Of a stretch of 64,000 bases of DNA, positions 8,539-16,263 are shown one piece after another. The notes beneath the pieces were generated by a model. That model saw only the letters and a program-made list of their open reading frames with translations, made no database searches and was not told the DNA's origin. Positions within the stretch are counted from its first letter, which is position 1. Every line of letters starts with the position of its first letter. Source of the stretch: Bacteroidia bacterium (GTDB lineage Bacteria > Bacteroidota > Bacteroidia > Flavobacteriales > Flavobacteriaceae); NCBI GenBank assembly GCA_030431055.1, contig JAUIJA010000008.1, forward strand, positions 28,731-92,730. The letters are read 5' to 3'. The position numbers and the translations under genes are program-made.

Positions 8539-11007
8539 TTAAAATTGAATTCCAAACATTACGACATCGCCTAAATAACCATTTTGATAGGCACGAACAT
8601 AATCAATTCGTAAGAAACGGAATTTTCCAAAGCCAATATTATCAAAACCAACAGTAAACTCTTGATACGGTTTAAAATGCGGAACGTTTATTTGGTGAAA
8701 ACTTCCTATTAAATTCCATTGTAATTTATTCAACAACGGAATTTTATTCATAATGTAACCTTTAAAGTTGTGTTCGATATGCGTTTCTAAATACGAATCG
8801 TTAGTTGAGTTACTATAATAAGGTAACAAATTAAAAGCGTTTATATAATCGCCTCTAAAGTTTACATGCGTTTGGTTTCCGTTAAAATGTTTGTAATCGA
8901 TAAACGAAATATTATAGGCATTAAAGAATTTTCCAGCTTTAAAACGCAAGGCAAAATCACCTTTATTGCCAAGAGTTTTGTCGTAATCTAAACGTCCGGC
9001 GATAAAATCATATTCATAATTGCTATTTGTTGCGCCAAAAGCTTTGGTGTAACCAAAACTTAAAACTGGATAATCGTCGTTTTGAATGTTTAATTTTCCA
9101 TCGGGACGCGAAATATATTTCTGTCCGAAACGAATTCGTGTTGCAATTGTACCTTTATAGATATGATGTTTTACAAACGGAACCGAAGTTTCATTAAATG
9201 GATCTAAGGGATTGTTTGAAAAATAATCGTCCTTATTCTTAATTAGAACGTAATCGGTATTGTTAAAAAGTGGTCTGCGATTTTCATATTCTAAACTTCC
9301 GTTGAGGTAAATTCCGTTTACAATTTCTTGTCCATAATTAATTCGCGCAAATTCTTTGTTGTACAATTTCATGTAATTGTCTTTAAAGAACAACGAACTA
9401 ATCGAATTAATGAATTCAGTAATAGGTTCTGATTGGTTAAACTGACTAAGAGCGCTTCCACCAGAAACTGAAATATTTGCTTTATTGATGTTGTTGAAAC
9501 GATGATAGAAATTTCCAGTAACTCGCAATCTGTCTTCGGCAAAACCATAATTAAAAATAGAAGAAATCGAAGTGTATTTTCCTTTTTCTTCATTTCGTTT
9601 TCTAAAAGTGAAACCAGAATCTAAATTCCAACCTTGAACAGTATTATAACTTAAAGAAGAAAAATCAGTCAAACCATGATAGGAAAAACTCCATTTTTTG
9701 AAACTATTATTATAGGTATAACCTGTAAGAATATATAAAAAGTGAAATTTATTCTTTTTTGCATCTACAGAATCTAAATAGGTTTGCGATTTACGTACCG
9801 TTTGAATGCTGTCTTTTTTAATATAACTCGTTACTTCTTCATCAGTCAACGGAACTTGGCGATTGTTTTGCCAGTAATTAGTGTCTTTTTTATTTGAATT
9901 TTCGGCAAATGTTACAATTTCTTTACCAAAGGTTTTCTTTTCAAAACTATCTTTAAAATCATAATTACTAAAAACGTAAGTAAATTTTCCAGTAAAGTTC
10001 ATTCCGAAAATTCCAGCAATAAAATCTAACGATTGAACATTTTTAACCCAAAGCTGGTTGTTTTCATTATAACTATAATTCTGAATTAATTTCATTGTTT
10101 CCAGAATGGGTTGTTGCATTCGATAACCTTTCAAATCGACATCAACACCATAAATAGCCCAAGAATCTTCTACTATATATAAGTAACCTTCAAAAACAGG
10201 TTCTTTGTCGCGTTTAGGTGTAACTTTAATTTTATTAATTAAATGTTGCTTGTCATCATAAAATGTACTTTCTAAAGTGTATTTATAGTAGTTGAAAGCA
10301 TTATCAGCTAAAGGAGAAATTAAATTTATTCCGAAATCGACATAATTTCGGTAGAAATCATAATCAGTATTTAACGCTGTATTGAAACTAAATCCGTTAT
10401 CATCACCAGCCACTTTTGAAGCAATAATTTCTTCTTTTAGATTATTTGGTCTTTCAAATTTAATTTTAGAAACCGTTTCCGATAGATAAATTACACCACT
10501 ACGAGTAGAATCTAAACTTCCTTCTAAATCGCCAATATCAACGCCCATAAATTTTTCGGGAATATCTTTAGCTCTAAAAATTCCTCTCGAATAAAAATCC
10601 GCTTCAAATTTATCAGTACGTTCTGTGTTTTTAGTTTTATTAGCTATTGCTTTTCTAATGATAATATTAGCTGGATTTTCACCTTCTGTTAAAACAACTT
10701 CGTTTAATTGAAAGTTTTCATCTTCTAATGTTACATCAAACTGATAAGGAAAAGAAGTAATTTCCAGAACATGCTTTTGAGTTTTATAACCTAAATATTG
10801 AAAAATTAGTGAAGTTTTACCTTTAACAGTATAGTTAAGTTCGTAATTTCCATATTCATTACTTGAAGTTCCTATATATGTGTTTTCAATAAAAATATTT
10901 ACATAAGGAAGCGGATTTCCATCAGTATCTGTTATTTTTCCTTTTATTTGAGCAAAAGAAGAAATACTTAATAATAATAAGGTAAATGAAAATAGATTTT
11001 TGAACAT
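8539..11007 (-). CDS. DUF5686 / carboxypeptidase-regulatory outer-membrane protein
   Basis: An 822-residue exported protein. Residues 1-19 are a signal peptide ending FAQ. A carboxypeptidase-regulatory-like beta-sandwich (about 20-95) starts IKGKITDTDGNPLPYVNIFI, followed by the DUF5686 region. The C-terminal 350 residues alternate aromatic and polar residues and end in MFGIQF, as expected for an outer-membrane beta barrel. Members resemble TonB-receptor relatives without a plug; function unknown. The motif YWQNNRQVPLTDEE (about 390) recurs in the 402-residue protein at 45654-46862. It has repeat-filled gaps on both sides, so it is likely transcribed alone. Confidence 0.82.
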   Translation of the reverse strand: MFKNLFSFTLLLLSISSFAQIKGKITDTDGNPLPYVNIFIENTYIGTSSNEYGNYELNYTVKGKTSLIFQYLGYKTQKHVLEITSFPYQFDVTLEDENFQLNEVVLTEGENPANIIIRKAIANKTKNTERTDKFEADFYSRGIFRAKDIPEKFMGVDIGDLEGSLDSTRSGVIYLSETVSKIKFERPNNLKEEIIASKVAGDDNGFSFNTALNTDYDFYRNYVDFGINLISPLADNAFNYYKYTLESTFYDDKQHLINKIKVTPKRDKEPVFEGYLYIVEDSWAIYGVDVDLKGYRMQQPILETMKLIQNYSYNENNQLWVKNVQSLDFIAGIFGMNFTGKFTYVFSNYDFKDSFEKKTFGKEIVTFAENSNKKDTNYWQNNRQVPLTDEEVTSYIKKDSIQTVRKSQTYLDSVDAKKNKFHFLYILTGYTYNNSFKKWSFSYHGLTDFSSLSYNTVQGWNLDSGFTFRKRNEEKGKYTSISSIFNYGFAEDRLRVTGNFYHRFNNINKANISVSGGSALSQFNQSEPITEFINSISSLFFKDNYMKLYNKEFARINYGQEIVNGIYLNGSLEYENRRPLFNNTDYVLIKNKDDYFSNNPLDPFNETSVPFVKHHIYKGTIATRIRFGQKYISRPDGKLNIQNDDYPVLSFGYTKAFGATNSNYEYDFIAGRLDYDKTLGNKGDFALRFKAGKFFNAYNISFIDYKHFNGNQTHVNFRGDYINAFNLLPYYSNSTNDSYLETHIEHNFKGYIMNKIPLLNKLQWNLIGSFHQINVPHFKPYQEFTVGFDNIGFGKFRFLRIDYVRAYQNGYLGDVVMFGIQF

Positions 11008-11047
11008 GGTTATAATTTATGGTAAAAGATAATGTTTTTTAAACAGC

Positions 11048-11130
11048 GTCAGTTCGAGTGTTTTGATTCAGTTCTCTTTAATTTTCTTTTAGAAAAATTG
11101 GAAATGACGAATCAAAATGTATCGAGAACT
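11048..11130. repeat. Dispersed repeat family A, copy 1
   Basis: Bounded by GTCAGTTCGAG (11048-11058) and TATCGAGAACT (11120-11130), with the inner block AATTTTCTTTTAGAAAAA shared exactly with the copy at 13541-13626. It lies between aroQ and the DUF5686 gene. Confidence 0.7.
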
Positions 11131-11152
11131 TTTTTGATGAACATAATTAGTG

Positions 11153-11581
11153 TTAGTTATCGCTTTCTAATATAAACGATTGCAATGCTAATTCGTAACT
11201 CATTAAACCAAAACCTACGATTACACCTTTAGCATCTGCAGCTAAATGAGATTGATGACGGAAACTTTCTCTAGAATATGTGTTAGTAATATGTACTTCA
11301 ATAACTGGAGTATGAATTCCTTTTATGGCATCGCCTAAACCAACAGATGTATGTGTGTAAGCACCAGCATTAAGAATAACACCATCAAAACTAAAACCAA
11401 CTTCATGTAGTTTGTTGATGATTTCTCCTTCAATATTACTTTGATAATACTGTAAATCTATAGTAGGGTATTTATCTTGTAATATTTGTAAATAGCGTTC
11501 AAAAGAAACATTACCGTAGATTTCGGTTTCTCTTTTACCTAGTAAGTTTAAATTAGGGCCGTTTAAAATTAGAATTCTCAT
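11153..11581 (-). CDS. aroQ: 3-dehydroquinate dehydratase, type II
   Basis: A 142-residue type II dehydroquinase (shikimate pathway). It has the N-terminal ILILNGPNLNLLGKRE loop with the catalytic Tyr in ETEIYG, the conserved ILNAGAYTHTSVGLGDAI, EVHITNTYSRESFRHQS with the catalytic His, and the final GFGLMSYELAL. The frame is open 12 codons further upstream, but that part encodes the terminator-like hairpin region, so the start is MRILILNG at 11581. aroK, another shikimate gene, is at 44113. Confidence 0.96.
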   Translation of the reverse strand: MRILILNGPNLNLLGKRETEIYGNVSFERYLQILQDKYPTIDLQYYQSNIEGEIINKLHEVGFSFDGVILNAGAYTHTSVGLGDAIKGIHTPVIEVHITNTYSRESFRHQSHLAADAKGVIVGFGLMSYELALQSFILESDN

Positions 11582-11604
11582 AAGTTGATTACTTTTATGT
11601 AAAA

Positions 11605-11640
11605 ATAAAAAAACCATTCAAACAAATGAATGGTTTTTGA
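11605..11640 (-). terminator. Intrinsic terminator without an obvious gene
   Basis: ACCATTCA and TGAATGGT form a stem around an AAACAAA-type loop with T-rich tails. The longer T run is on the minus strand, so it should stop minus-strand RNA arriving from 11650-11949. No gene there explains it. Confidence 0.65.
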
Positions 11641-11888
11641 TAACTTTATAATTGGCTTTTAAACTTATTCAGTTTAAAATTAACGTAAGCATTCATTTAT
11701 TATTGTGTCTTTTTTGAAAAAAAATAACTGTAAACTTGATTGTTTTGGCTATTTTTACGCTTGTAGTGTTAAAAAAACGTTAGTTTTTATAAAAAAAGCA
11801 CTTAAAAGTTATTGTTTTATTTGTCTGAAAATCAAGTTTTTAACATTGTTTTGTTGAAAAAAACATTAAAAATTGATAAAAATCATGT
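11641..11888. other. AT-rich gene-free stretch
   Basis: Very A/T-rich, with many A and T runs and no open frame of note. I see no repeat family and no convincing minus-strand -7 element. With the orphan terminator at 11605 it could hide a small RNA, but nothing positive supports one. Confidence 0.4.
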
Positions 11889-11917
11889 TTGTATATTCAA
11901 AAAAACACATAAATTTG
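11889..11917 (+). promoter_or_regulatory. Promoter of outer-membrane barrel gene
   Basis: TTG (11889-11891), 18 bases, TAAATTTG (11910-11917), 32 bases upstream of the ATG. Strong match to the flavobacterial consensus. Confidence 0.75.
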
Positions 11918-11949
11918 TCACAAGATAACTTTAAAAATTTAAACTAAAC

Positions 11950-12543
11950 ATGAAAAAAGTTTTATTATCTGCAGTAGCAATTTTAGGTTTTACTTTTGCT
12001 AACGCTCAAGAAGAAGAAACTACAAATGGTGGTTTCGCACAAGGAGATGTGTTTGTAACAGGTGCTGTTAACTTTAACAATGAAACAACTGGTGATCAAA
12101 AAGACAATTCATTTACTTTTGCTCCGCAAGTAGGTTATTTTTTAACTGAAAATATCGCAATTGGTGCTAAAGTTGAATTCATGTCTTCTAAAACAGACGA
12201 TGGTACAACTGATGCTTCTAACAGTGGTTTTGGTGTAGGTGCTTTTGGACGTTACTATTTTACTCCAGCTAATCAATTCTCTTTATTTGCTGAATTAGGA
12301 GCTGATTATAATACTTATGATAATGAGTATGGTTCAATGGCTGGTGAAGGAAGTGGTTTTGGTATAGGTTTAGGAGCTGGTATGAACTATTTCGTATCTT
12401 CTAACTTTTCAATTGAAGCTAAAGTTGGTGTTTTATCTTATGATACTACTAAGCCAGATGCAAGTGGTGCAGAATCTACTAATACTTTTGATTTCGGTGG
12501 TGACTGGAGAGCTGTAACTTTCGGTGTTAACTACAAATTCTAA
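11950..12543 (+). CDS. Small outer-membrane beta-barrel protein
   Basis: A 197-residue exported protein. Residues 1-19 form a signal peptide (ending FANAQ); the rest is Gly- and aromatic-rich with alternating strands such as FTFAPQVGYFLTENIAIGAK and FSIEAKVGVL, ending VTFGVNYKF with the terminal Phe recognised by the Bam machinery. It fits an eight-stranded OmpA/OmpX-like barrel. It is likely abundant: good promoter, strong terminator and many GGT/GCT codons compared with its neighbours. The specific function is unknown. Confidence 0.85.
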   Translation: MKKVLLSAVAILGFTFANAQEEETTNGGFAQGDVFVTGAVNFNNETTGDQKDNSFTFAPQVGYFLTENIAIGAKVEFMSSKTDDGTTDASNSGFGVGAFGRYYFTPANQFSLFAELGADYNTYDNEYGSMAGEGSGFGIGLGAGMNYFVSSNFSIEAKVGVLSYDTTKPDASGAESTNTFDFGGDWRAVTFGVNYKF

Positions 12544-12562
12544 TTTGTAATTATATCATATT

Positions 12563-12592
12563 AAAAAGCCTCGCATTGCGAGGCTTTTTTTA
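12563..12592 (+). terminator. Intrinsic terminator of outer-membrane barrel gene
   Basis: AAAGCCTCGC and GCGAGGCTTT form a GC-rich stem around AT, followed by a run of T. Confidence 0.9.
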
Positions 12593-12607
12593 TTGTCAAA
12601 ACTTTTC

Positions 12608-12615
12608 TATTTTTG
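12608..12615 (+). promoter_or_regulatory. -7 element directly before xerD start
   Basis: TATTTTTG ends only three bases before the ATG at 12619, so a transcript from it would be leaderless or nearly so. No TTG at ideal spacing is seen. Confidence 0.45.
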
Positions 12616-12618
12616 AAT

Positions 12619-13518
12619 ATGAGTAATTGGCAATCCTACTTAAAAGAATATCAAAATTATTTGCGTTTAGAGCGTGGACTTTCTGAAAATACGATAGCAA
12701 ATTATACTTTTGATATTGAGAAGTTAATTTCATTTTTAGAAAGTAATGAAATTGATGTTTCTCCTTTAAAAATTACAGAAGAAGTAGTTCAACAATTTAT
12801 TTACGAAATTGCAAAAAATGTAAATGCGAGTAGTCAATCTCGAATTATTTCTGGATTGAAAAGCTTTTTTAATTTCTTGGTTTTTGAAGATTATCGAAAT
12901 GACACGCCAATGGAATTAATTGAAGTACCGAAAGTAGGCCGTAAATTACCAGATACTTTGTCTACAGAAGAAATCGATAATTTAATAGGAGCTATCGATT
13001 TGTCTAAAAATGAAGGAGAACGCAATAGAGCAATTTTAGAGACTTTGTATAGTTGTGGTTTGCGTGTTTCAGAATTGGTTAATTTAAAACTATCCGATTT
13101 ATTTTTTGAAGAAGGTTTTATAAAAGTTACAGGAAAAGGCGATAAACAGCGTTTTGTTCCTATAGGTGATGTAACACAGAAATATATAAGTTTTTATATT
13201 AAAGGTTATAGAAATCATTTAGAAATTAAAAAAGGCCACGAAGACACCTTGTTTCTTAATCGAAGAGGAAAACAATTAACTCGTGCAATGATTTTTACGA
13301 TAATTAAAGATTTAGTAGTTAAAATAGATTTAAAGAAAACGATTTCTCCTCATACTTTCCGACATTCATTTGCAACTCATTTATTAGAAAACGGAGCAGA
13401 TTTACGTTCGATTCAGCTTATGCTTGGTCATGAGTCAATTACAACAACAGAAGTATATATGCATTTAGATAGGAAATTTTTATCGGAAGTTTTAAATAAT
13501 TATCATCCACGGAAATAA
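12619..13518 (+). CDS. xerD: Tyrosine recombinase XerD/XerC
   Basis: A 299-residue site-specific recombinase that resolves chromosome dimers at dif. The SAM-like N-terminal domain (residues 5-90) includes LRLERGLSENTIANY. The catalytic residues are visible: Arg in YSCGLRVSEL, Lys in VTGKGDKQR, His-x-x-Arg in HTFRHSFATHLL, His in LGHESI and the nucleophile Tyr in TEVYMH. A TTG two codons upstream is possible, but ATG at 12619 gives the usual MSNWQSYL start. Confidence 0.95.
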   Translation: MSNWQSYLKEYQNYLRLERGLSENTIANYTFDIEKLISFLESNEIDVSPLKITEEVVQQFIYEIAKNVNASSQSRIISGLKSFFNFLVFEDYRNDTPMELIEVPKVGRKLPDTLSTEEIDNLIGAIDLSKNEGERNRAILETLYSCGLRVSELVNLKLSDLFFEEGFIKVTGKGDKQRFVPIGDVTQKYISFYIKGYRNHLEIKKGHEDTLFLNRRGKQLTRAMIFTIIKDLVVKIDLKKTISPHTFRHSFATHLLENGADLRSIQLMLGHESITTTEVYMHLDRKFLSEVLNNYHPRK

Positions 13519-13540
13519 AATTTGACTTTTTTAGTTTTAC

Positions 13541-13626
13541 GTCAGTTCGAGTTTTTTTTTGGTTCGATTTTCGATAATTTTCTTTTAGAAAAACTCAAAT
13601 TGACGAACAAAAAATGTATCGAGTAC
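13541..13626. repeat. Dispersed repeat family A, copy 2
   Basis: Starts GTCAGTTCGAG, shares the AATTTTCTTTTAGAAAAA block and the TGACGAA...TGTATCGAG end with the copy at 11048-11130. It lies between convergent xerD and rny. Confidence 0.7.
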
Positions 13627-13663
13627 AAAAAAAAGATGTTTCATTTGAAACATCTTTTTTTAT
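13627..13663. terminator. Bidirectional terminator between xerD and rny
   Basis: AAGATGTTTCA (13633-13643) pairs with TGAAACATCTT (13646-13656) and is flanked by eight A and seven T. Confidence 0.85.
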
Positions 13664-13701
13664 TACTGCTAACTTGTTTTACTGCGATTGTAAACTAAAA
13701 T

Positions 13702-15264
13702 TTACTTCGCAATATTAACTGCTCTAGTTTCTCTAATTACGGTAACCTTAACTTGACCAGGATAGGTCATTTCAGTTTGAATTTTTTGTGAAATTTCAAA
13801 AGAAAGATTAGAAGCCATTTCGTCATTTACTTTTTCACTTTCAACAATTACACGTAATTCTCTACCAGCTTGAATTGCGTATGCATTTTTAACACCAGTA
13901 AATCCAAAAGCAATATCTTCAAGATCTTTTAAACGTTGAATATACGAGTCAAGAACTTGACGACGTGCTCCAGGTCTAGCTCCCGAAATAGCATCACAAA
14001 CTTGAATAATTGGAGAAATTAAGTATTTCATTTCAACTTCGTCGTGGTGAGCTCCAATGGCATTACAAACTTCGTCTTTTTCGCCATATTTTTCAGCCCA
14101 CTGCATTCCTAAAATTGCGTGAGGTAATTCACTTTCTGTTTCAGGAACTTTTCCTATATCGTGTAATAATCCTGCTCGTTTAGCAAGTTTTACATTTAAG
14201 CCCATTTCAGCAGCCATAATTCCACATAAATTAGCAACTTCTCTAGAGTGTTGTAATAAGTTTTGTCCGTAAGAAGAACGATATTTCATTCTACCTACAA
14301 CTTTAATTAATTCAGGGTGAAGTCCGTGAATACCTAAGTCGATTACTGTACGCTTACCAACTTCGATAATTTCTTCATCGATTTGTTTTTTGGTTTTCGA
14401 AACAACTTCTTCAATACGAGCTGGATGAATACGTCCATCAGTTACTAATTTATGTAACGATAAACGGGCGATTTCTCTTCGTACAGGATCAAAACAAGAA
14501 AGAATAATAGCTTCAGGAGTATCATCTACAATAATTTCAACTCCAGTTGCAGCTTCTAAAGCTCTAATGTTACGACCTTCACGACCAATAATTCTACCTT
14601 TAACATCATCAGATTCAATGTTGAATACAGAAACACAGTTTTCTACTGCTTCTTCTGTTCCTACACGTTGAATAGTGTTAATGATTACTTTTTTGGCTTC
14701 TTGCTGTGCAGTCATTTTCGCTTCTTCCATTGCATTTTGAATGAAAGACATTGCTGAAGTTTTTGCTTCAGCTTTTAAACTTTCTACTAATTGCGCTTTA
14801 GCATCTTCAGCAGAAAGCCCAGAAATAACTTCTAGCTGTTCTACTTGGCTTCTGTGAAGTTTATCAATTTCTTGTTGTTTCTTCTCTAAAAACTCAATTC
14901 TGTTATTATAGTCAGCTATTTTTTCATCAAACTCTGTGTTGAGTTTTTTGTTTTTAGCTAATTCGTTAGAAACTTGCGATTCCTTATCACGCGTTCTTTT
15001 TTCGGCTTCAGCCATTTTTTTATCACGAGAAAGTATTACTTGTTCGTGTTCTGCCTTTAATTCTAAAAACTTTTCTTTTGCTTGTAGAATTTTATCTTTT
15101 TTTATCGCTTCGGCGTCGGCTTTTGCGTCTTTTAAAATAGAAGAAGCTTCTTTTTTAGCGTTTTTAATTAGATTTGAAACATTGCTTTTTTCTAGAAATT
15201 TAGCAATACCAAAACCTAAAGCTAATCCAATGACTACAGCAATTATTATACTTATTATCTCCAT
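13702..15264 (-). CDS. rny: Ribonuclease Y
   Basis: A 520-residue membrane-anchored endoribonuclease that initiates mRNA decay. Residues 3-22 are a single membrane helix; 30-200 form a long Glu/Lys-rich coiled coil; the KH domain has the [10 protein letters not shown] loop at 223-232; and the HD domain has His-Asp at 368-369 in LLHDIGK. Length and order match RNase Y fully. It lies downstream of the zapA pair and the 6S RNA candidate on the same strand. Confidence 0.97.
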   Translation of the reverse strand: MEIISIIIAVVIGLALGFGIAKFLEKSNVSNLIKNAKKEASSILKDAKADAEAIKKDKILQAKEKFLELKAEHEQVILSRDKKMAEAEKRTRDKESQVSNELAKNKKLNTEFDEKIADYNNRIEFLEKKQQEIDKLHRSQVEQLEVISGLSAEDAKAQLVESLKAEAKTSAMSFIQNAMEEAKMTAQQEAKKVIINTIQRVGTEEAVENCVSVFNIESDDVKGRIIGREGRNIRALEAATGVEIIVDDTPEAIILSCFDPVRREIARLSLHKLVTDGRIHPARIEEVVSKTKKQIDEEIIEVGKRTVIDLGIHGLHPELIKVVGRMKYRSSYGQNLLQHSREVANLCGIMAAEMGLNVKLAKRAGLLHDIGKVPETESELPHAILGMQWAEKYGEKDEVCNAIGAHHDEVEMKYLISPIIQVCDAISGARPGARRQVLDSYIQRLKDLEDIAFGFTGVKNAYAIQAGRELRVIVESEKVNDEMASNLSFEISQKIQTEMTYPGQVKVTVIRETRAVNIAK

Positions 15265-15286
15265 GTTTGTTTAAAAAAAATTATAT

Positions 15287-15444
15287 AAAAAAAGCCTACA
15301 TTAGGTGTTTGTATAAACTCCTGAAAAACAGGTTTTGAGTTAGCTTGCAGTTCAAGTTTCCCACTTAAGGGCTTACCATAGTTGCAAAGATTCACTCATT
15401 TTAATTTGTTAGTGTTGAGTTTATCAAATTATACTAATGTAGGC
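15287..15444 (-). ncRNA. ssrS: 6S RNA (SsrS) candidate
   Basis: On the minus strand an RNA of about 150 bases is closed by an 11-base perfect stem (GCCTACATTAG at 15444-15434 with CTAATGTAGGC at 15304-15294) and ends in seven T. Inner segments can form a long interrupted hairpin with a central bubble, the 6S RNA architecture that mimics an open promoter. Position supports it: 6S RNA lies just downstream of zapA in many bacteria, as here. It lies in the 214-base gap between zapA and rny, where no protein frame is credible. No clean promoter is visible, so it may be processed from the zapA transcript. Confidence 0.75.
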
Positions 15445-15478
15445 AGTATCTTTGTTTATTTTTGTAAGAACGTCTTTT

Positions 15479-15772
15479 TTATTTTGAGAGCAACTCACTC
15501 AATTTTTTATCCAAGTTATGTAATCTTTTTAAAGAATTTTCTTGGTCTTGAACTGTGTCTATAGTTTTTTGCTCTGTTTGCGAAGCAAATTGTAAAGCAC
15601 ACATAGCTAATACATCTTGTTTGTCTCTTACGGCATAGTTTTGCTCAAACTGTTTAATCATCGTATCTATTTTTTTTGAAGCGCTTCTTAATGCTTCTTC
15701 TTGCGAACTTTCAATTGAAAGTGGGTAAACCCTGTCTGCAATAGATATTTTAATATTTAGTTTTTCACTCAT
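15479..15772 (-). CDS. zapA: Cell division protein ZapA
   Basis: A 97-residue FtsZ-ring stabiliser. The N-terminal globular part starts with KLNIKISIADRVYPLSI and the YxL-type strand typical of ZapA, followed by the SASKKIDTMIKQFEQNY helix and the conserved VLAMCALQFA helix. The C-terminal 30 residues form a coiled coil (dimer/tetramer). It starts 7 bases after the coiled-coil gene and is followed by 6S RNA. Confidence 0.92.
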   Translation of the reverse strand: MSEKLNIKISIADRVYPLSIESSQEEALRSASKKIDTMIKQFEQNYAVRDKQDVLAMCALQFASQTEQKTIDTVQDQENSLKRLHNLDKKLSELLSK

Positions 15773-15779
15773 TTCTTTC

Positions 15780-16070
15780 TTAATCCGAAAGTTGTGCTAT
15801 GCAATAATCAATTTCACGTATTAGTGAATTTATTTTGAGTTTTGTTTCTCGTTTGTTTTCGTCACTGCCTAACAATGAATTTACCATTTTTAACTTATCA
15901 AGTTGTTCTTTTAAGCTTGAAATTTCAGAACTTTTACTTTTGCTATCTTCTTCAGATTGCTCTAATAAAGCTTGTAGTTCGTTGTTTTTCTTCTCTAATT
16001 GAATTAATTTTTGATTCAATTTAAAAAACTTAACTTCAAGAGAATCAATTAATTTTGATAAATCACTCAT
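15780..16070 (-). CDS. Coiled-coil protein upstream of zapA
   Basis: A 96-residue protein that is almost entirely coiled coil (about residues 5-65: leucine/isoleucine heptads with many Glu, Gln, Lys and Asn), then a short helix ending REIDYCIAQLSD. It has no enzyme motif. Immediately upstream of zapA (7-base gap) with a shared promoter, it may be a functional analogue of ZapB, which in E. coli is a short coiled coil bound by ZapA. That role is inference from size, shape and position. Confidence 0.8.
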   Translation of the reverse strand: MSDLSKLIDSLEVKFFKLNQKLIQLEKKNNELQALLEQSEEDSKSKSSEISSLKEQLDKLKMVNSLLGSDENKRETKLKINSLIREIDYCIAQLSD

Positions 16071-16098
16071 TAATGATAATACTCATTTTCGTTACCTA

Positions 16099-16129
16099 CA
16101 AATTTAGCACTACATTTTAATAATAACAA
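16099..16129 (-). promoter_or_regulatory. Promoter of coiled-coil/zapA operon
   Basis: On the minus strand TTG (16129-16127), 20 bases, TAAATTTG (16106-16099), 28 bases upstream of the ATG at 16070. Confidence 0.75.
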
Positions 16130-16263
16130 TTTTTTTTGATAAAAATTCCGTTTTTTTGAATTGTTTTTATAATATTTTGACTGTTAAGTAGTTGTAAATT
16201 CAGTTGGTTTTCAATTTTCTTACTTCTTAAAATATTTATATTTTAGCTAAAATACTCAACACT

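Noticed and set aside
12619..13518. Tyrosine recombinase as an integrase of a mobile element
   Set aside because: Length and motifs are those of housekeeping XerD/C; no attachment-site repeats or cargo genes flank it.
15382..15564. 60-codon plus-strand frame
   Set aside because: It overlaps the 6S RNA candidate and the zapA 3' end in antisense; no promoter or family pattern supports it.
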